NCBI RefSeq assembly: GCF_900450995.1 | Contig: NZ_UGHY01000002.1 | Location: forward strand, 2,041,001 to 2,105,000 | Source: Haemophilus parainfluenzae | Lineage (GTDB): Bacteria > Pseudomonadota > Gammaproteobacteria > Enterobacterales > Pasteurellaceae | Direction: 5' to 3' | Length of the DNA: 64,000 nt | The notes under the pieces: model-generated | Told to the model about the DNA's origin: nothing | Databases searched by the model: none | Seen by the model: the letters and a program-made list of their open reading frames with translations, nothing else | Program-made: the position numbers and the translations under genes | In this document: positions 26,904-35,804 of the stretch, piece after piece | Layout of the letters: every line of letters begins with the position of its first letter | How positions within the stretch are numbered: the stretch's first letter is position 1

Positions 26904-27473
26904 ATGTCAAATTTAATGAAAAAATCGACCGCACTTTATCAAGAATTGCCTTTATTTCAGGAAAAAATTCAGCAATTAGCCGCCGTAATGAAAGTGAATT
27001 TGGGTGATTATCAAATCGATCATTTAGCTTTAAGAGCAAATAGTGAAGAAAAAGCAAAAAATTGGCTGACAGAGTTATTAAAGTGCGGTAGAATTTTAAG
27101 CAATAATATCGTTAATGGGCGTTCTATCTATTTGATTGAATTAGATGAGCCAGTTGATTTCATTGGTCAGCCTGTCGATATTATTGAATTACCGTTTCCT
27201 AAAAATAAACAATATCCCCAAGAAACTTGGGAGCATGTTGAAATTGTGATGCCGTTTTTACCTCATGAATCTATTGAGGATTGGGTTAATCGAATTTGCA
27301 ATACATTTTTATGGAAGGAACTAACTCAATTAACCATGAAGGTGAGCGAACCTAAGGTGGAAGGGGAGCAATTGCCCAATCCATCAATTGCAGTGAGTTT
27401 TGTTGATAAAACAGAAAATCATGTTTGCATAAAGGTTCATCCTTATACAATAAAGAAAATACTCGAGGTTTAG
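26904..27473 (+). CDS. yecM: YecM family protein (VOC-fold)
   Basis: 189 aa, similar along its length to E. coli YecM, a vicinal-oxygen-chelate-like metal-binding protein of unknown reaction. Visible motifs are [41 protein letters not shown] and [10 protein letters not shown]; the His of IDHLALR and the Glu of HVEIV fit metal ligands of the fold. The ATG follows an AGGAG ribosome binding site. The lipoprotein gene downstream starts 4 bases after its stop, so the two are co-transcribed. The early KKSTALY is USS-encoded. Confidence 0.9.
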   Translation: MSNLMKKSTALYQELPLFQEKIQQLAAVMKVNLGDYQIDHLALRANSEEKAKNWLTELLKCGRILSNNIVNGRSIYLIELDEPVDFIGQPVDIIELPFPKNKQYPQETWEHVEIVMPFLPHESIEDWVNRICNTFLWKELTQLTMKVSEPKVEGEQLPNPSIAVSFVDKTENHVCIKVHPYTIKKILEV

Positions 27474-27477
27474 TGTA

Positions 27478-27777
27478 ATGAAGAAAATTACTTTAGCATT
27501 AACTGTCTTATTAAGTTTAGGTTTATCAGCTTGTTCATCTCAATCACAGAAAGATGAAAGCGCTTATAAAGGTCAAGTTATCTTCACCGAATTGCAAGGT
27601 GATAATGTAAAATTAACCGTTCGTAAAAATGACTGTTCATATAAACAAGAAGGTGAAACTGAAGTGATCGTTCACAAATACGATTCAACTTTAGTAACTG
27701 GTGCTTGTGTGAAAGTATCTGACAACGGTCAAGGCGTGAAAAACGTTTCTACTTGGTCTCCAAGAAACCCAATCTAA
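27478..27777 (+). CDS. Small lipoprotein
   Basis: 99 aa with a lipoprotein signal peptide (LLSLGLSAC, lipobox Cys19). The mature part is polar with two cysteines (NDCSYKQ, TGACVKV) that could form a disulfide in the periplasm. No named family recognised. It lies between yecM and the slyB-like gene and shares signal-peptide style with the latter; the 23-base gap suggests co-transcription. Confidence 0.75.
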   Translation: MKKITLALTVLLSLGLSACSSQSQKDESAYKGQVIFTELQGDNVKLTVRKNDCSYKQEGETEVIVHKYDSTLVTGACVKVSDNGQGVKNVSTWSPRNPI

Positions 27778-27800
27778 TTGATTTTTAGCAGGTTAGTTTT

Positions 27801-28265
27801 ATGAAAAAAGTAACAGTTGCATTAGCACTTATGATGTCTATCGGTTTGACTGGTTGTGCGAACACTGATGTTTTTAGCGGTGATGTTTATACAGCTGGTC
27901 AAGCAAAAGAAGCTCGTTCAATTAGCTATGGTACAATCGTATCTGTACGCCCTGTTAAAATCCAAGCTGATAATAATGGTGTAATTGGTACAGTTGGTGG
28001 TGGTGCTCTAGGTGGTATTGCTGGTAGTACAATTGGTGGCGGTACAGGTCAAGCCATTGCAGGTGTTATTGGTGCGATTGGTGGTGCCATCGCGGGTAGC
28101 AAAATTGAAGAGAAAATGAGTCAAGTTAATGGTGCAGAACTTGTTATCAGAAAAGATAATAAAGAAGAGATCGTTGTAGTTCAAAAAGCAGATCCTAGCT
28201 TTAAAGCTGGTCGTCGCGTAAGAATCGTTGGCGGTTCATCATTAAATGTTTCTGTTATCAACTAA
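27801..28265 (+). CDS. slyB: Outer membrane lipoprotein Pcp/SlyB family
   Basis: 154 aa. Lipobox MSIGLTGC, then VYTAGQAKEARSISYGTIV and the glycine-zipper stretch (GGGALGGIAGSTIGGGTG, IAGVIGAIGGAIAGSKIE) that defines the SlyB/Pcp family; the C-terminal half is a small beta domain (AELVIRKDNKEEIVVVQ, RRVRIVGG). In enterobacteria SlyB stabilises the outer membrane under PhoPQ-type stress; in Haemophilus the homologue is called Pcp. Followed by a strong terminator. Confidence 0.92.
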   Translation: MKKVTVALALMMSIGLTGCANTDVFSGDVYTAGQAKEARSISYGTIVSVRPVKIQADNNGVIGTVGGGALGGIAGSTIGGGTGQAIAGVIGAIGGAIAGSKIEEKMSQVNGAELVIRKDNKEEIVVVQKADPSFKAGRRVRIVGGSSLNVSVIN

Positions 28266-28280
28266 CTAGAACTAAAATAG

Positions 28281-28312
28281 AAAAAGCGAGCCATGATAGG
28301 TTCGCTTTTTTT
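28281..28312 (+). terminator. slyB terminator
   Basis: AAAAAGCGAGCC pairs with GGTTCGCTTTTT (one G-U) around a short loop, with extra Ts. Confidence 0.85.
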
Positions 28313-28411
28313 ATGTTTTAAATCAAAAGAAAGTGCGGTTGTTTTTTGCTTGAAAGTCAAAAATATGATAAAACTATCAACCGTTATTTCACATCAACAA
28401 TAGGAAGCAAA

Positions 28412-29239
28412 ATGTCAAATTTACAACAAGTTATTGAAGCTGCATTTGAAAAACGTGCAGAAATTACCCCTAAAACAGTTGATGCACAAACTCGTGCAGC
28501 AATCGAAGAAGTGATCGAAGGATTAGATAGCGGTAAATACCGTGTTGCAGAAAAAATTGATGGTGAATGGGTGACTCATCAATGGTTGAAAAAGGCGGTA
28601 TTATTATCTTTCCGTATTAATGATAACCAAATCATTGATGGCGCTGAAACCAAATACTATGACAAAGTGGCATTGAAGTTTGCTGACTATACCGAAGAGC
28701 GTTTTGCTCAAGAAGGTTTCCGTGTTGTACCTTCTGCAACCGTACGTAAAGGGGCATACATTTCTAAAAACTGTGTATTAATGCCATCTTATGTAAATAT
28801 CGGTGCATATGTGGGTGAAGGGACCATGGTTGATACATGGGCAACTGTAGGTTCATGTGCACAAATTGGTAAAAATGTTCACTTATCTGGTGGTGTAGGC
28901 ATCGGTGGTGTATTAGAGCCATTACAAGCAAACCCAACTATTATCGGTGATAACTGTTTTATCGGTGCACGTTCTGAAGTGGTTGAAGGGGTGATTGTGG
29001 AAGATGGTTGTGTGATTTCTATGGGCGTATTCATCGGTCAATCAACGAAGATCTACGATCGTGAAACAGGTGAAGTATTCTATGGTCGTGTACCAGCTGG
29101 TTCTGTAGTGGTTTCAGGTAGTCTTCCATCAAAATGTGGTAAATACAGCTTATACTGTGCAGTGATCGTGAAAAAAGTTGATGCAAAAACTTTAGGTAAA
29201 GTAGGTATCAACGAATTATTACGCTCTATTGAAGAGTAA
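28412..29239 (+). CDS. dapD: 2,3,4,5-tetrahydropyridine-2,6-dicarboxylate N-succinyltransferase
   Basis: Adds succinyl from succinyl-CoA to tetrahydrodipicolinate in the lysine/diaminopimelate pathway. 275 aa from the ATG at 28412, which has AGGAAG upstream; an upstream in-frame start is rejected because it would add 22 non-conserved residues. The left-handed beta-helix repeats are visible ([38 protein letters not shown]) with conserved [11 protein letters not shown] and [10 protein letters not shown]. Single gene, ended by an inverted USS pair. The partner pathway gene dapB is at 56.4 kb. Confidence 0.97.
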   Translation: MSNLQQVIEAAFEKRAEITPKTVDAQTRAAIEEVIEGLDSGKYRVAEKIDGEWVTHQWLKKAVLLSFRINDNQIIDGAETKYYDKVALKFADYTEERFAQEGFRVVPSATVRKGAYISKNCVLMPSYVNIGAYVGEGTMVDTWATVGSCAQIGKNVHLSGGVGIGGVLEPLQANPTIIGDNCFIGARSEVVEGVIVEDGCVISMGVFIGQSTKIYDRETGEVFYGRVPAGSVVVSGSLPSKCGKYSLYCAVIVKKVDAKTLGKVGINELLRSIEE

Positions 29240-29253
29240 TTAAAATACCATAA

Positions 29254-29292
29254 AAAATGACCGCACTTTATATGACAAAGTACGGTCATTTT
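29254..29292. terminator. Inverted USS pair terminator between dapD and tehB
   Basis: AAAATGACCGCACTTT and AAAGTACGGTCATTTT pair over 16 bases with one mismatch and a 7-base loop; serves both convergent genes. Confidence 0.85.
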
Positions 29293-29310
29293 CTTTTCTA
29301 AATTAGCGAA

Positions 29311-30171
29311 TTATTTTTTTCTTGCTAATATTGTCGCAAATTTTAATTTAATGCGATTGCCATTTTCATCGGTTTTGTGTAACTCGCCCATATTTTCGTT
29401 GTATTCTAAGAATTCCCAATCTTTGTAGTATTCTTTTAATTCACCTTCCGAGAACGTAAATGAGAAGGCTAGTGGGCAAGGCACCTCAGGCGTAGACATG
29501 GCTGCTACAATTAAATTATAACCACCTGGGTTGGTGTGTTCTTGCATATTCTTAATAATGGCTGGAATTCGTTCACGATTTAAGAACATAAATACCACGG
29601 TAGATAAAATGAAGCCGTAGTTTTCTTGAATATTGGCGGTGTTAATATCATAAACAGCGGTCTTAATATTCAAGTTTTCTTTATCTTTGGTTTCATTTAA
29701 GAAGGCAATGCTGTTTTCGTTGTGATCCCAAGAGGTTACATCATAGCCTTTTAAACTTAAATAAAGGGAATTACGACCTTGTCCACAGCCCAAATCTAGC
29801 ACTTTACAAGGTTTGATAATTTTAGCTGCATCAACCACATCACCGTGCGTTGCGGTCATATTGTATTTTTTGCTGAAGTAGTCTTCTTTTTTGCAATAGA
29901 AACCAAGTGTACACTCTAAGTCATCAGAAAGTGCTTCAACTCGGTGCCAGGCTTGTGGCTCAACAAATGGAATATCACTTTCAGGCGTGAAAATATGCTC
30001 AGCAATGACATCGCCATTTTCAGTTAGCTCATAAAACTTAAGTTTACCCTTTAGCACGGTAAGTTTGCCCCAAGTTCCCACTTTAGTATTGTGTTTTTCT
30101 TGGAACATTTTAGGTAATTTATCTTTTGTCCAAACCGGCATTTGTTTATAGCAGATAAGTTCGTTTGTCAT
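29311..30171 (-). CDS. tehB: TehB, SAM-dependent tellurite methyltransferase
   Basis: 286 aa, the Haemophilus form with an extra N-terminal cupin-like domain (KVGTWGKLTVLKGKLKFY, PFVEPQAWHRVEALS) fused to a methyltransferase domain with the SAM motif VLDLGCGQGRNSLYLSLKGY and FMFLNRERIPAII. TehB detoxifies tellurite by methylation and in H. influenzae also affects oxidant resistance and haem use. No tehA is next to it. Convergent with dapD. Confidence 0.93.
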   Translation of the reverse strand: MTNELICYKQMPVWTKDKLPKMFQEKHNTKVGTWGKLTVLKGKLKFYELTENGDVIAEHIFTPESDIPFVEPQAWHRVEALSDDLECTLGFYCKKEDYFSKKYNMTATHGDVVDAAKIIKPCKVLDLGCGQGRNSLYLSLKGYDVTSWDHNENSIAFLNETKDKENLNIKTAVYDINTANIQENYGFILSTVVFMFLNRERIPAIIKNMQEHTNPGGYNLIVAAMSTPEVPCPLAFSFTFSEGELKEYYKDWEFLEYNENMGELHKTDENGNRIKLKFATILARKK

Positions 30172-30240
30172 AATGAATTCCTTTTAATTTGCGTGATAAA
30201 TAGCTGATTGATATGGTAGGGTATTTGATTCTGTTTGGCA

Positions 30241-30265
30241 ATAAAAAAGGCGACTGAAGTCGCCT
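30241..30265 (-). terminator. metG terminator
   Basis: Perfect AGGCGAC-TGAA-GTCGCCT hairpin; on the minus strand it is followed by TTTTTTAT. Confidence 0.88.
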
Positions 30266-30275
30266 AAATATTAAA

Positions 30276-32324
30276 TTATTTTACTTGCATACCCGCAGTG
30301 ACACCGCTATCAGCTGAAAGTAAGAATAAATCACTTCCACCAGTACCAGCAGAAAGAATCATTCCTTCCGATACGCCGAATTTCATTTTACGCGGTGCAA
30401 GGTTTGCAACCACAATAACAAAACGACCTTCTAATTCTCCAGGTTTGTTGTAAGCCGCTTTAATGCCAGAGAACACTTGGCGAGTATGGTCACCTAAATC
30501 TAATTCAAAACGTAAGAGTTTGTTTGATTCTGGTACTGCTTCGCATTTCAGTACTTTCGCCACACGCATATCGATTTTAGCAAAATCATCAATGGTAATA
30601 GTGTCAGCAATTGGTTCAACACTTGAAAGTGCGGTCGCTTTTGCTGCTGTTTTTTCTGTCGCTTTGTTTGCTTCAGCGAAAAGTGCTTTAGTTTCTTCTA
30701 CTACCGCATCAATTTGTTTTTTCTCTAAACGCGAGAAAAGCGCTTTAAATGGAGTAAGTTGATGACCTAATAGTGGCTGTGCAATGTTATCCCATGTTAG
30801 TTCTGTTTGTAAGAACGCTTCTGCGCGTTCCGCCAGTTTTGGAAGAACCGGTTTTAAGTAAGACATTAATACACGGAAAAGCTCGATACCCATTGAGCAA
30901 ATCGCTTGTAATTCGGCATCTTTGTCTGCTTCTTTAGCAATAACCCAAGGGGCTTTTTCATCAATGTATTTATTCGCCTTATCGGTTAATGTCATGATTT
31001 CACGAATCGCTTTGTTGTATTCGCGGCTTTCATAATAAGCAGTGATTTGTTCAGCTTGTGCAGTGAATTCTGCAAAAAGCGCTTCGTCTTCTAATTTATC
31101 TGCTAATTTGCCTTCAAAACGTTTAGCAATAAATCCAGCATTACGAGAAGCCAAATTGACTAATTTATTAACAATATCCGTATTGACACGTTGAACGAAA
31201 TCTTCCAAGTTGAAATCAAGATCTTCGATACGATCGTTTAATTTTGCCGCGTAGTAATAACGTAAACATTCCGGATCAATGTGATTTAAATAGGTGCTGG
31301 CTTGGATAAATGTACCGCGTGATTTTGACATTTTGGCGCCATCTACGGTGACATAACCATGAGCAAACACATTGGTTGGTTTGCGGTATTCGCTCCCTTC
31401 TAACATTGCTGGCCAGAATAGGCTGTGGAAATACACGATATCTTTACCGATAAAGTGATAAAGTTCTGCATCGCTGTTTTCTCCCCAGAATTCATTAAAA
31501 TCAATGCCTTCACGATCGCAGAGATTTTTGAAAGAAGCCATGTAGCCAATTGGCGCATCCAACCAAACATAGAAGAATTTATCTTTTGCACCTGGAATTT
31601 CAAAACCAAAATAAGGTGCATCACGAGAGATATCCCATTGTTGTAAGCCACTTTCAAACCATTCTTGCATTTTGTTTGCAATTTCAGGTTGAAGTGAGCC
31701 AGAGCGAGTCCATTCTTTTAACATGCCTTCAAAAGCAGGTAAATCAAAGAAAAAGTGTTCAGACTCTTTAACAATTGGTGTTGCACCTGATACTGCAGAA
31801 CGTGGATTAATTAGATCCATTGGGCTATAAGTAGAGGCACAAACTTCACAGTTATCACCGTATTGATCTTCGGCTTTACATTTTGGGCAAGTCCCTTTGA
31901 CGAAACGATCCGGTAAGAACATATTCTTTTCAGGATCGAATAATTGAGAAATGATTTTGGTTTTAATAAAGCCTTTCGCTTTTAACTTATTGTAAATCTC
32001 AGCGGTGAGTTGTTTATTTTCTTCACTGTGAGTAGAGTGATAGTTATCAAAACTGATATTAAAACCTGCAAAATCACGTATGTGATCAGCTTTTGCTTTT
32101 GCGATTAGTTCTTCTGGTGTAATGCCTAATTTATCGGCATTAAGCATAATTGGTGTACCGTGTGCATCATCTGCACAGACAAAATGAATTTTATTGCCAC
32201 GCATACGTTGGAAACGTACCCAAATATCCGCTTGAATATGTTCTAACATATGGCCTAAATGAATGGCGCCATTTGCATAAGGTAATGCACAAGTGACTAA
32301 AATTTTACGAGGTTGAGCTGTCAT
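30276..32324 (-). CDS. metG: Methionyl-tRNA synthetase
   Basis: Class I synthetase charging both initiator and elongator tRNA-Met. 682 aa, long form: catalytic HLGH in [13 protein letters not shown], zinc knuckle [22 protein letters not shown] in [11 protein letters not shown], a helical anticodon domain, and the C-terminal EMAP/Trbp111-like tRNA-binding domain ([15 protein letters not shown]) used for dimerisation. The region about 545-575 is a low-complexity alanine/lysine linker. Divergent from mrp. Confidence 0.97.
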   Translation of the reverse strand: MTAQPRKILVTCALPYANGAIHLGHMLEHIQADIWVRFQRMRGNKIHFVCADDAHGTPIMLNADKLGITPEELIAKAKADHIRDFAGFNISFDNYHSTHSEENKQLTAEIYNKLKAKGFIKTKIISQLFDPEKNMFLPDRFVKGTCPKCKAEDQYGDNCEVCASTYSPMDLINPRSAVSGATPIVKESEHFFFDLPAFEGMLKEWTRSGSLQPEIANKMQEWFESGLQQWDISRDAPYFGFEIPGAKDKFFYVWLDAPIGYMASFKNLCDREGIDFNEFWGENSDAELYHFIGKDIVYFHSLFWPAMLEGSEYRKPTNVFAHGYVTVDGAKMSKSRGTFIQASTYLNHIDPECLRYYYAAKLNDRIEDLDFNLEDFVQRVNTDIVNKLVNLASRNAGFIAKRFEGKLADKLEDEALFAEFTAQAEQITAYYESREYNKAIREIMTLTDKANKYIDEKAPWVIAKEADKDAELQAICSMGIELFRVLMSYLKPVLPKLAERAEAFLQTELTWDNIAQPLLGHQLTPFKALFSRLEKKQIDAVVEETKALFAEANKATEKTAAKATALSSVEPIADTITIDDFAKIDMRVAKVLKCEAVPESNKLLRFELDLGDHTRQVFSGIKAAYNKPGELEGRFVIVVANLAPRKMKFGVSEGMILSAGTGGSDLFLLSADSGVTAGMQVK

Positions 32325-32485
32325 TATTTTTCTCTTATTCTTTTTGCAAAAATTGCGAGTATGTTACCCGATTAGTGCGATTTTTTCTAGTTTAGTTATA
32401 CTTTTAGCTTAACATTTGAGGTGTAAAAGGAGTAGAATATCCCTGACAAATTTACTCTACTACCTACTACTATTAAAGGAATACT

Positions 32486-33598
32486 ATGGCAACTGCTTTT
32501 TCTGAAAATTTAACGGCAGAACAACAATCTCAGGTTCTGCAACTTTTCCAACAATTTCAACACCCAACGTTACAAAAAGACTTAATCGAATTAAAGACTT
32601 TGAAGAAAGTTGAAAAAGGCGGTGACGTATTACGTATTGAATTACAATTGCCTTTTGCATGGAACACTGGCGTGGAGCAAGTGAAACAACAGCTTTCAGA
32701 TGCATTATTAAAAGCAACAGATAGCAAAGAAATCAAATGGGTGGTGAATTATCAAATTGCTACTTTAAAACGTGCGAATAATCAACCCGCTGTAAAAGGT
32801 GTGAAGAACATCATTGCGGTGAGTTCAGGTAAAGGAGGGGTAGGGAAATCATCCGTTTCGGTGAATCTTGCGCTTGCTTTACAAGCTCAAGGTGCTCGTG
32901 TGGGTATTTTAGATGCCGATATTTATGGTCCATCTGTTCCGCATATGTTAGGCGCCCCACATCAACGCCCAACCTCACCAGATAACCAACATATCACCCC
33001 GATTAAAGCACATGGTTTATCTGCAAACTCGATCGGTTTCTTAATGGATGAAGATAATGCGACTATTTGGCGTGGTCCAATGGCAAGTAGTGCATTAAGT
33101 CAGCTTTTAAATGAAACCTTATGGGATAGTTTAGATTACTTAGTGATTGATATGCCTCCTGGTACAGGTGATATTCAATTGACCCTTTCACAGCAAATTC
33201 CTGTAACGGGGGCAGTTGTGGTCACAACACCACAAGACATCGCGTTATTAGATGCGGTGAAAGGTGTATCTATGTTTGAACGTGTGTCTGTACCTGTGTT
33301 AGGTATTGTGGAAAATATGTCTATGCATATTTGTAGCAATTGCGGCCATCACGAACCGATTTTCGGTACTGGTGGTGCAGAAAAAATGGCACAAAAATAC
33401 AATGTGAAAGTATTAGGCCAGTTACCTTTGAATATTCAAGTTCGTCAAGATTTGGATGCGGGTAAACCAACTGTGGTTGCTGCACCAGATAGTGAAATTG
33501 CGAAATCTTTCTTAGATTTAGCAGAGAAAGTGTCAACAGAGCTTTACTGGCAAGGTTCTGTGATTCCAAGCGAGATTTTATTCCGCGAAGTGAAATAA
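32486..33598 (+). CDS. mrp: Mrp/ApbC iron-sulfur cluster carrier ATPase
   Basis: 370 aa. A DUF59/MIP18-like N-terminal domain (about 10-90) is followed by the deviant Walker A P-loop SSGKGGVGKSSVSVNLA, DADIYGPSVPHMLG, VIDMPPGTGDIQLT, and the cluster-binding CXXC of HICSNCGHHEP. It carries and transfers Fe-S clusters. Divergent from metG, as in other gamma-proteobacteria. The start ATG follows AAAGGA. Ends at an inverted USS pair. Confidence 0.95.
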   Translation: MATAFSENLTAEQQSQVLQLFQQFQHPTLQKDLIELKTLKKVEKGGDVLRIELQLPFAWNTGVEQVKQQLSDALLKATDSKEIKWVVNYQIATLKRANNQPAVKGVKNIIAVSSGKGGVGKSSVSVNLALALQAQGARVGILDADIYGPSVPHMLGAPHQRPTSPDNQHITPIKAHGLSANSIGFLMDEDNATIWRGPMASSALSQLLNETLWDSLDYLVIDMPPGTGDIQLTLSQQIPVTGAVVVTTPQDIALLDAVKGVSMFERVSVPVLGIVENMSMHICSNCGHHEPIFGTGGAEKMAQKYNVKVLGQLPLNIQVRQDLDAGKPTVVAAPDSEIAKSFLDLAEKVSTELYWQGSVIPSEILFREVK

Positions 33599-33620
33599 TT
33601 ACAAAAACATCATAAAAATT

Positions 33621-33658
33621 AACCGCACTTTAGGTCATCCAAAGTGCGGTTATTTTTT
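33621..33658. terminator. Inverted USS pair terminator after mrp
   Basis: AACCGCACTTT (33621-33631) and AAAGTGCGGTT (33641-33651) pair perfectly, with ATTTTTT after. Serves mrp and the convergent phosphatase gene. Confidence 0.88.
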
Positions 33659-33670
33659 AGCGAAATTTGC

Positions 33671-34299
33671 TTATTTTAAATGATCCGCATCATTCATTTT
33701 CTCAATGCAAAAACCGTTTTTATCATCATAATGAACAACACTAATTGAGGTGTTGATGAGTGATACTGATTTATCTTCATCGCGGTGATTTTGCCACGTT
33801 GCGCCGTTTAACAAGGCAAGCAATAAACGCAAGGTATGGCCATGCGATACAATGAGAATATTACCTTGATCGTGGATCTTAATAATATCCTGTAATGCTT
33901 TCATGGCACGTTCGCCTAATTGCTCAAACGTTTCGCCACCATTTACTTGAGCTTTGTAATTAGCAGGATCTTTAATGAGTTGCTTGAATTCAGGGTGTTC
34001 TCTTAACGTATCGACAACTAGGCCTTCCAAGAACCAAAATATTGTTCGTTTAAACCTTGGTGATGGAAAAGGGGAATATCACGTTCTCCGATAATGTGAG
34101 AGGCGGTCTCAATAGTACGTTTCAATATGCTGGAATAAGCGGCAATGAAAGGAATGTTATTAAGTGCCACGCCTGTTTTTTTCGCACCATTAATGCCTTC
34201 TTCGGTTAAAGGGGAATCGCCATGACCTTGCATTAAACCATCCGTATTCCAAACGGTTTTACCGTGGCGAATGAAATAAAAAGTTAGTTGTTTTTTCAT
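33671..34299 (-). pseudogene. Histidine phosphatase family protein, frameshifted
   Basis: The first part (start 34299) has the family motif FYFIRHGKTVWNTDG with the phosphohistidine RHG; it runs to LNEQYFGSWKA and stops. The second frame continues EGLVVDTLREHPEF and has the second catalytic His in ILIVSHGHTLRLLLALLNG. Adding one G near 34027 (GGAAGG to GGGAAGG) joins them into EQYFGSWEGLVV, which is what the family has. The product would be a 209-residue cofactor-independent phosphoglycerate-mutase-like phosphatase. Either a pseudogene or a base lost in sequencing. Confidence 0.85.
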
Positions 34300-34309
34300 T
34301 TTTCATGTC

Positions 34310-34346
34310 CATAAAAAAGATTAAGGAAGCCGAAACTTCCTTAATC
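34310..34346 (-). terminator. Terminator of the macAB efflux operon
   Basis: GATTAAGGAAG / CTTCCTTAATC perfect 11-bp stem, followed on the minus strand by TTTTTTT. Lies just after the tolC-like gene. Confidence 0.9.
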
Positions 34347-34352
34347 ATGATT

Positions 34353-35720
34353 TTAACGGGAGTAATAACCTGCCATTGAACTATATACGGCATTTTCTGC
34401 TTGAATGATGTTGTATTTCGCATTCAAGATAGAAAGTTGAGAGCTTTTCTCTGTATTTGCCGCAGCAAGCCATTCACGTAATTCAGATACACCTGCATTG
34501 TAACGATCTCGATAGTATTTAGTGATACGTTGGTTATAACTGTGAGTTTTTTGCAAGTTGGCAAAGGCACTTTGTGCTTGTGTGTAGGCAAAGTAGTTGG
34601 TATCTACATCATTCAAGGCTTTAGTGATGCTTTGCTCATAGTTTAAACGTGCGGTTTCATAATCTGCTTCAGAGATTTTCACGTTCCATTTCACCGTATT
34701 CCAGTTGAGGAATGGTAGGCTAATGCCGATTAAACCTGTACCAACTGGATTGTGCAATGCGTTACCGACTTTAGTACCACTTGATGTTAAGCTTCCGCCT
34801 AAAGTGACTTCAGGGAACCAGCCTTTTTCAGTTGCTTTGGCATTTTTGAACGCACTGCTTAAGCGATATTGATAGCCTTTTACATCAGGGCGATTCGCAA
34901 TCACAGAAACGGGCACATTTAAATTTACGCCCACATTTTTTACATTAAGAATGTGTGGGAAGTTGATATTTAATGCTTCTTCCGGTTTTAAGTTCAGTAA
35001 GTTACGTAAAGTTTGTTCTGCTGTTTTACGCTGCGTTTGGTAGTTGATCAAGTTATTACGTGCGTTTAACACCGCTTGTTGTGCTTGATCTACACTTGCA
35101 CTGTCCGCCACACCTTGTGATAAACGGCGTTGAATAATGCTGCTAATGTCGTTGTAGTATTTAATGGTTTCTTCGGTTGTGCTGATCGCATCATTCAAGT
35201 AGGCTATTTGATAATAGGTTGTCACAACAGAGTTGATGAGTGAAAGTTTCGTTGCTTCTAAATCTTCAGCTGTTGCTTTATGTGACCATTCTGCGGCATC
35301 TGCAGTATCTGCTAAACGTTGCCATAGATCTAACGTATAACTCACATTTAATGCACCTTTATGACTGATGGTTGAGTTACCACCAGTTTTAAGATTTTTA
35401 CCTGCAGAAGATTGGGTTGAACCGCTAAATGCCGGAATTAAATTTGCGCCTGCAAGGTTTGCATTGTATAAAGCACGGTTTACGGCGACAGACGCTTTGG
35501 CTAAATCTTTGTTGTTAACTAATGCTTGTTCTACCACACGATTTAATTGTGAATCATTGTAAAGCGCCCACCAGTTTTCTTTTACATTAAATTGTTTGGT
35601 GATTTCCGCATAATTTTGGTAATCCTGCTGGCTCGCTTTATAAGAATCGCCGATATTAGCACAACCTGCTAGAGCAGTTGCCATCGCGATTGCTAAGGTT
35701 AATTTTTTCATTTTTAACAT
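34353..35720 (-). CDS. TolC-family outer membrane efflux lipoprotein (NodT/CusC type)
   Basis: 455 aa. Signal peptide with lipobox ALAGC, then two OEP (outer membrane efflux) repeats: NWWALYNDSQLNRVVEQAL, VSYTLDLWQRLADTADAAEW, and in the second half ANRPDVKGYQYRLSSAF and DRYNAGVSELREWLAA. It forms the trimeric outer-membrane channel. It is the third gene after macA and macB on the same strand, so the three make a complete tripartite pump. Start 35720 (MLKMKKLT) has AAAGGAAAAA ahead; a start three codons later is possible. Confidence 0.9.
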   Translation of the reverse strand: MLKMKKLTLAIAMATALAGCANIGDSYKASQQDYQNYAEITKQFNVKENWWALYNDSQLNRVVEQALVNNKDLAKASVAVNRALYNANLAGANLIPAFSGSTQSSAGKNLKTGGNSTISHKGALNVSYTLDLWQRLADTADAAEWSHKATAEDLEATKLSLINSVVTTYYQIAYLNDAISTTEETIKYYNDISSIIQRRLSQGVADSASVDQAQQAVLNARNNLINYQTQRKTAEQTLRNLLNLKPEEALNINFPHILNVKNVGVNLNVPVSVIANRPDVKGYQYRLSSAFKNAKATEKGWFPEVTLGGSLTSSGTKVGNALHNPVGTGLIGISLPFLNWNTVKWNVKISEADYETARLNYEQSITKALNDVDTNYFAYTQAQSAFANLQKTHSYNQRITKYYRDRYNAGVSELREWLAAANTEKSSQLSILNAKYNIIQAENAVYSSMAGYYSR

Positions 35721-35804
35721 GGATTTTTCCTTTCTTTTTCAATTAAAGTGCGGTCAAAAATTAGTGAGAATTTTAACCGCTCTTTTATGTTTTACAAAAT
35801 TTCT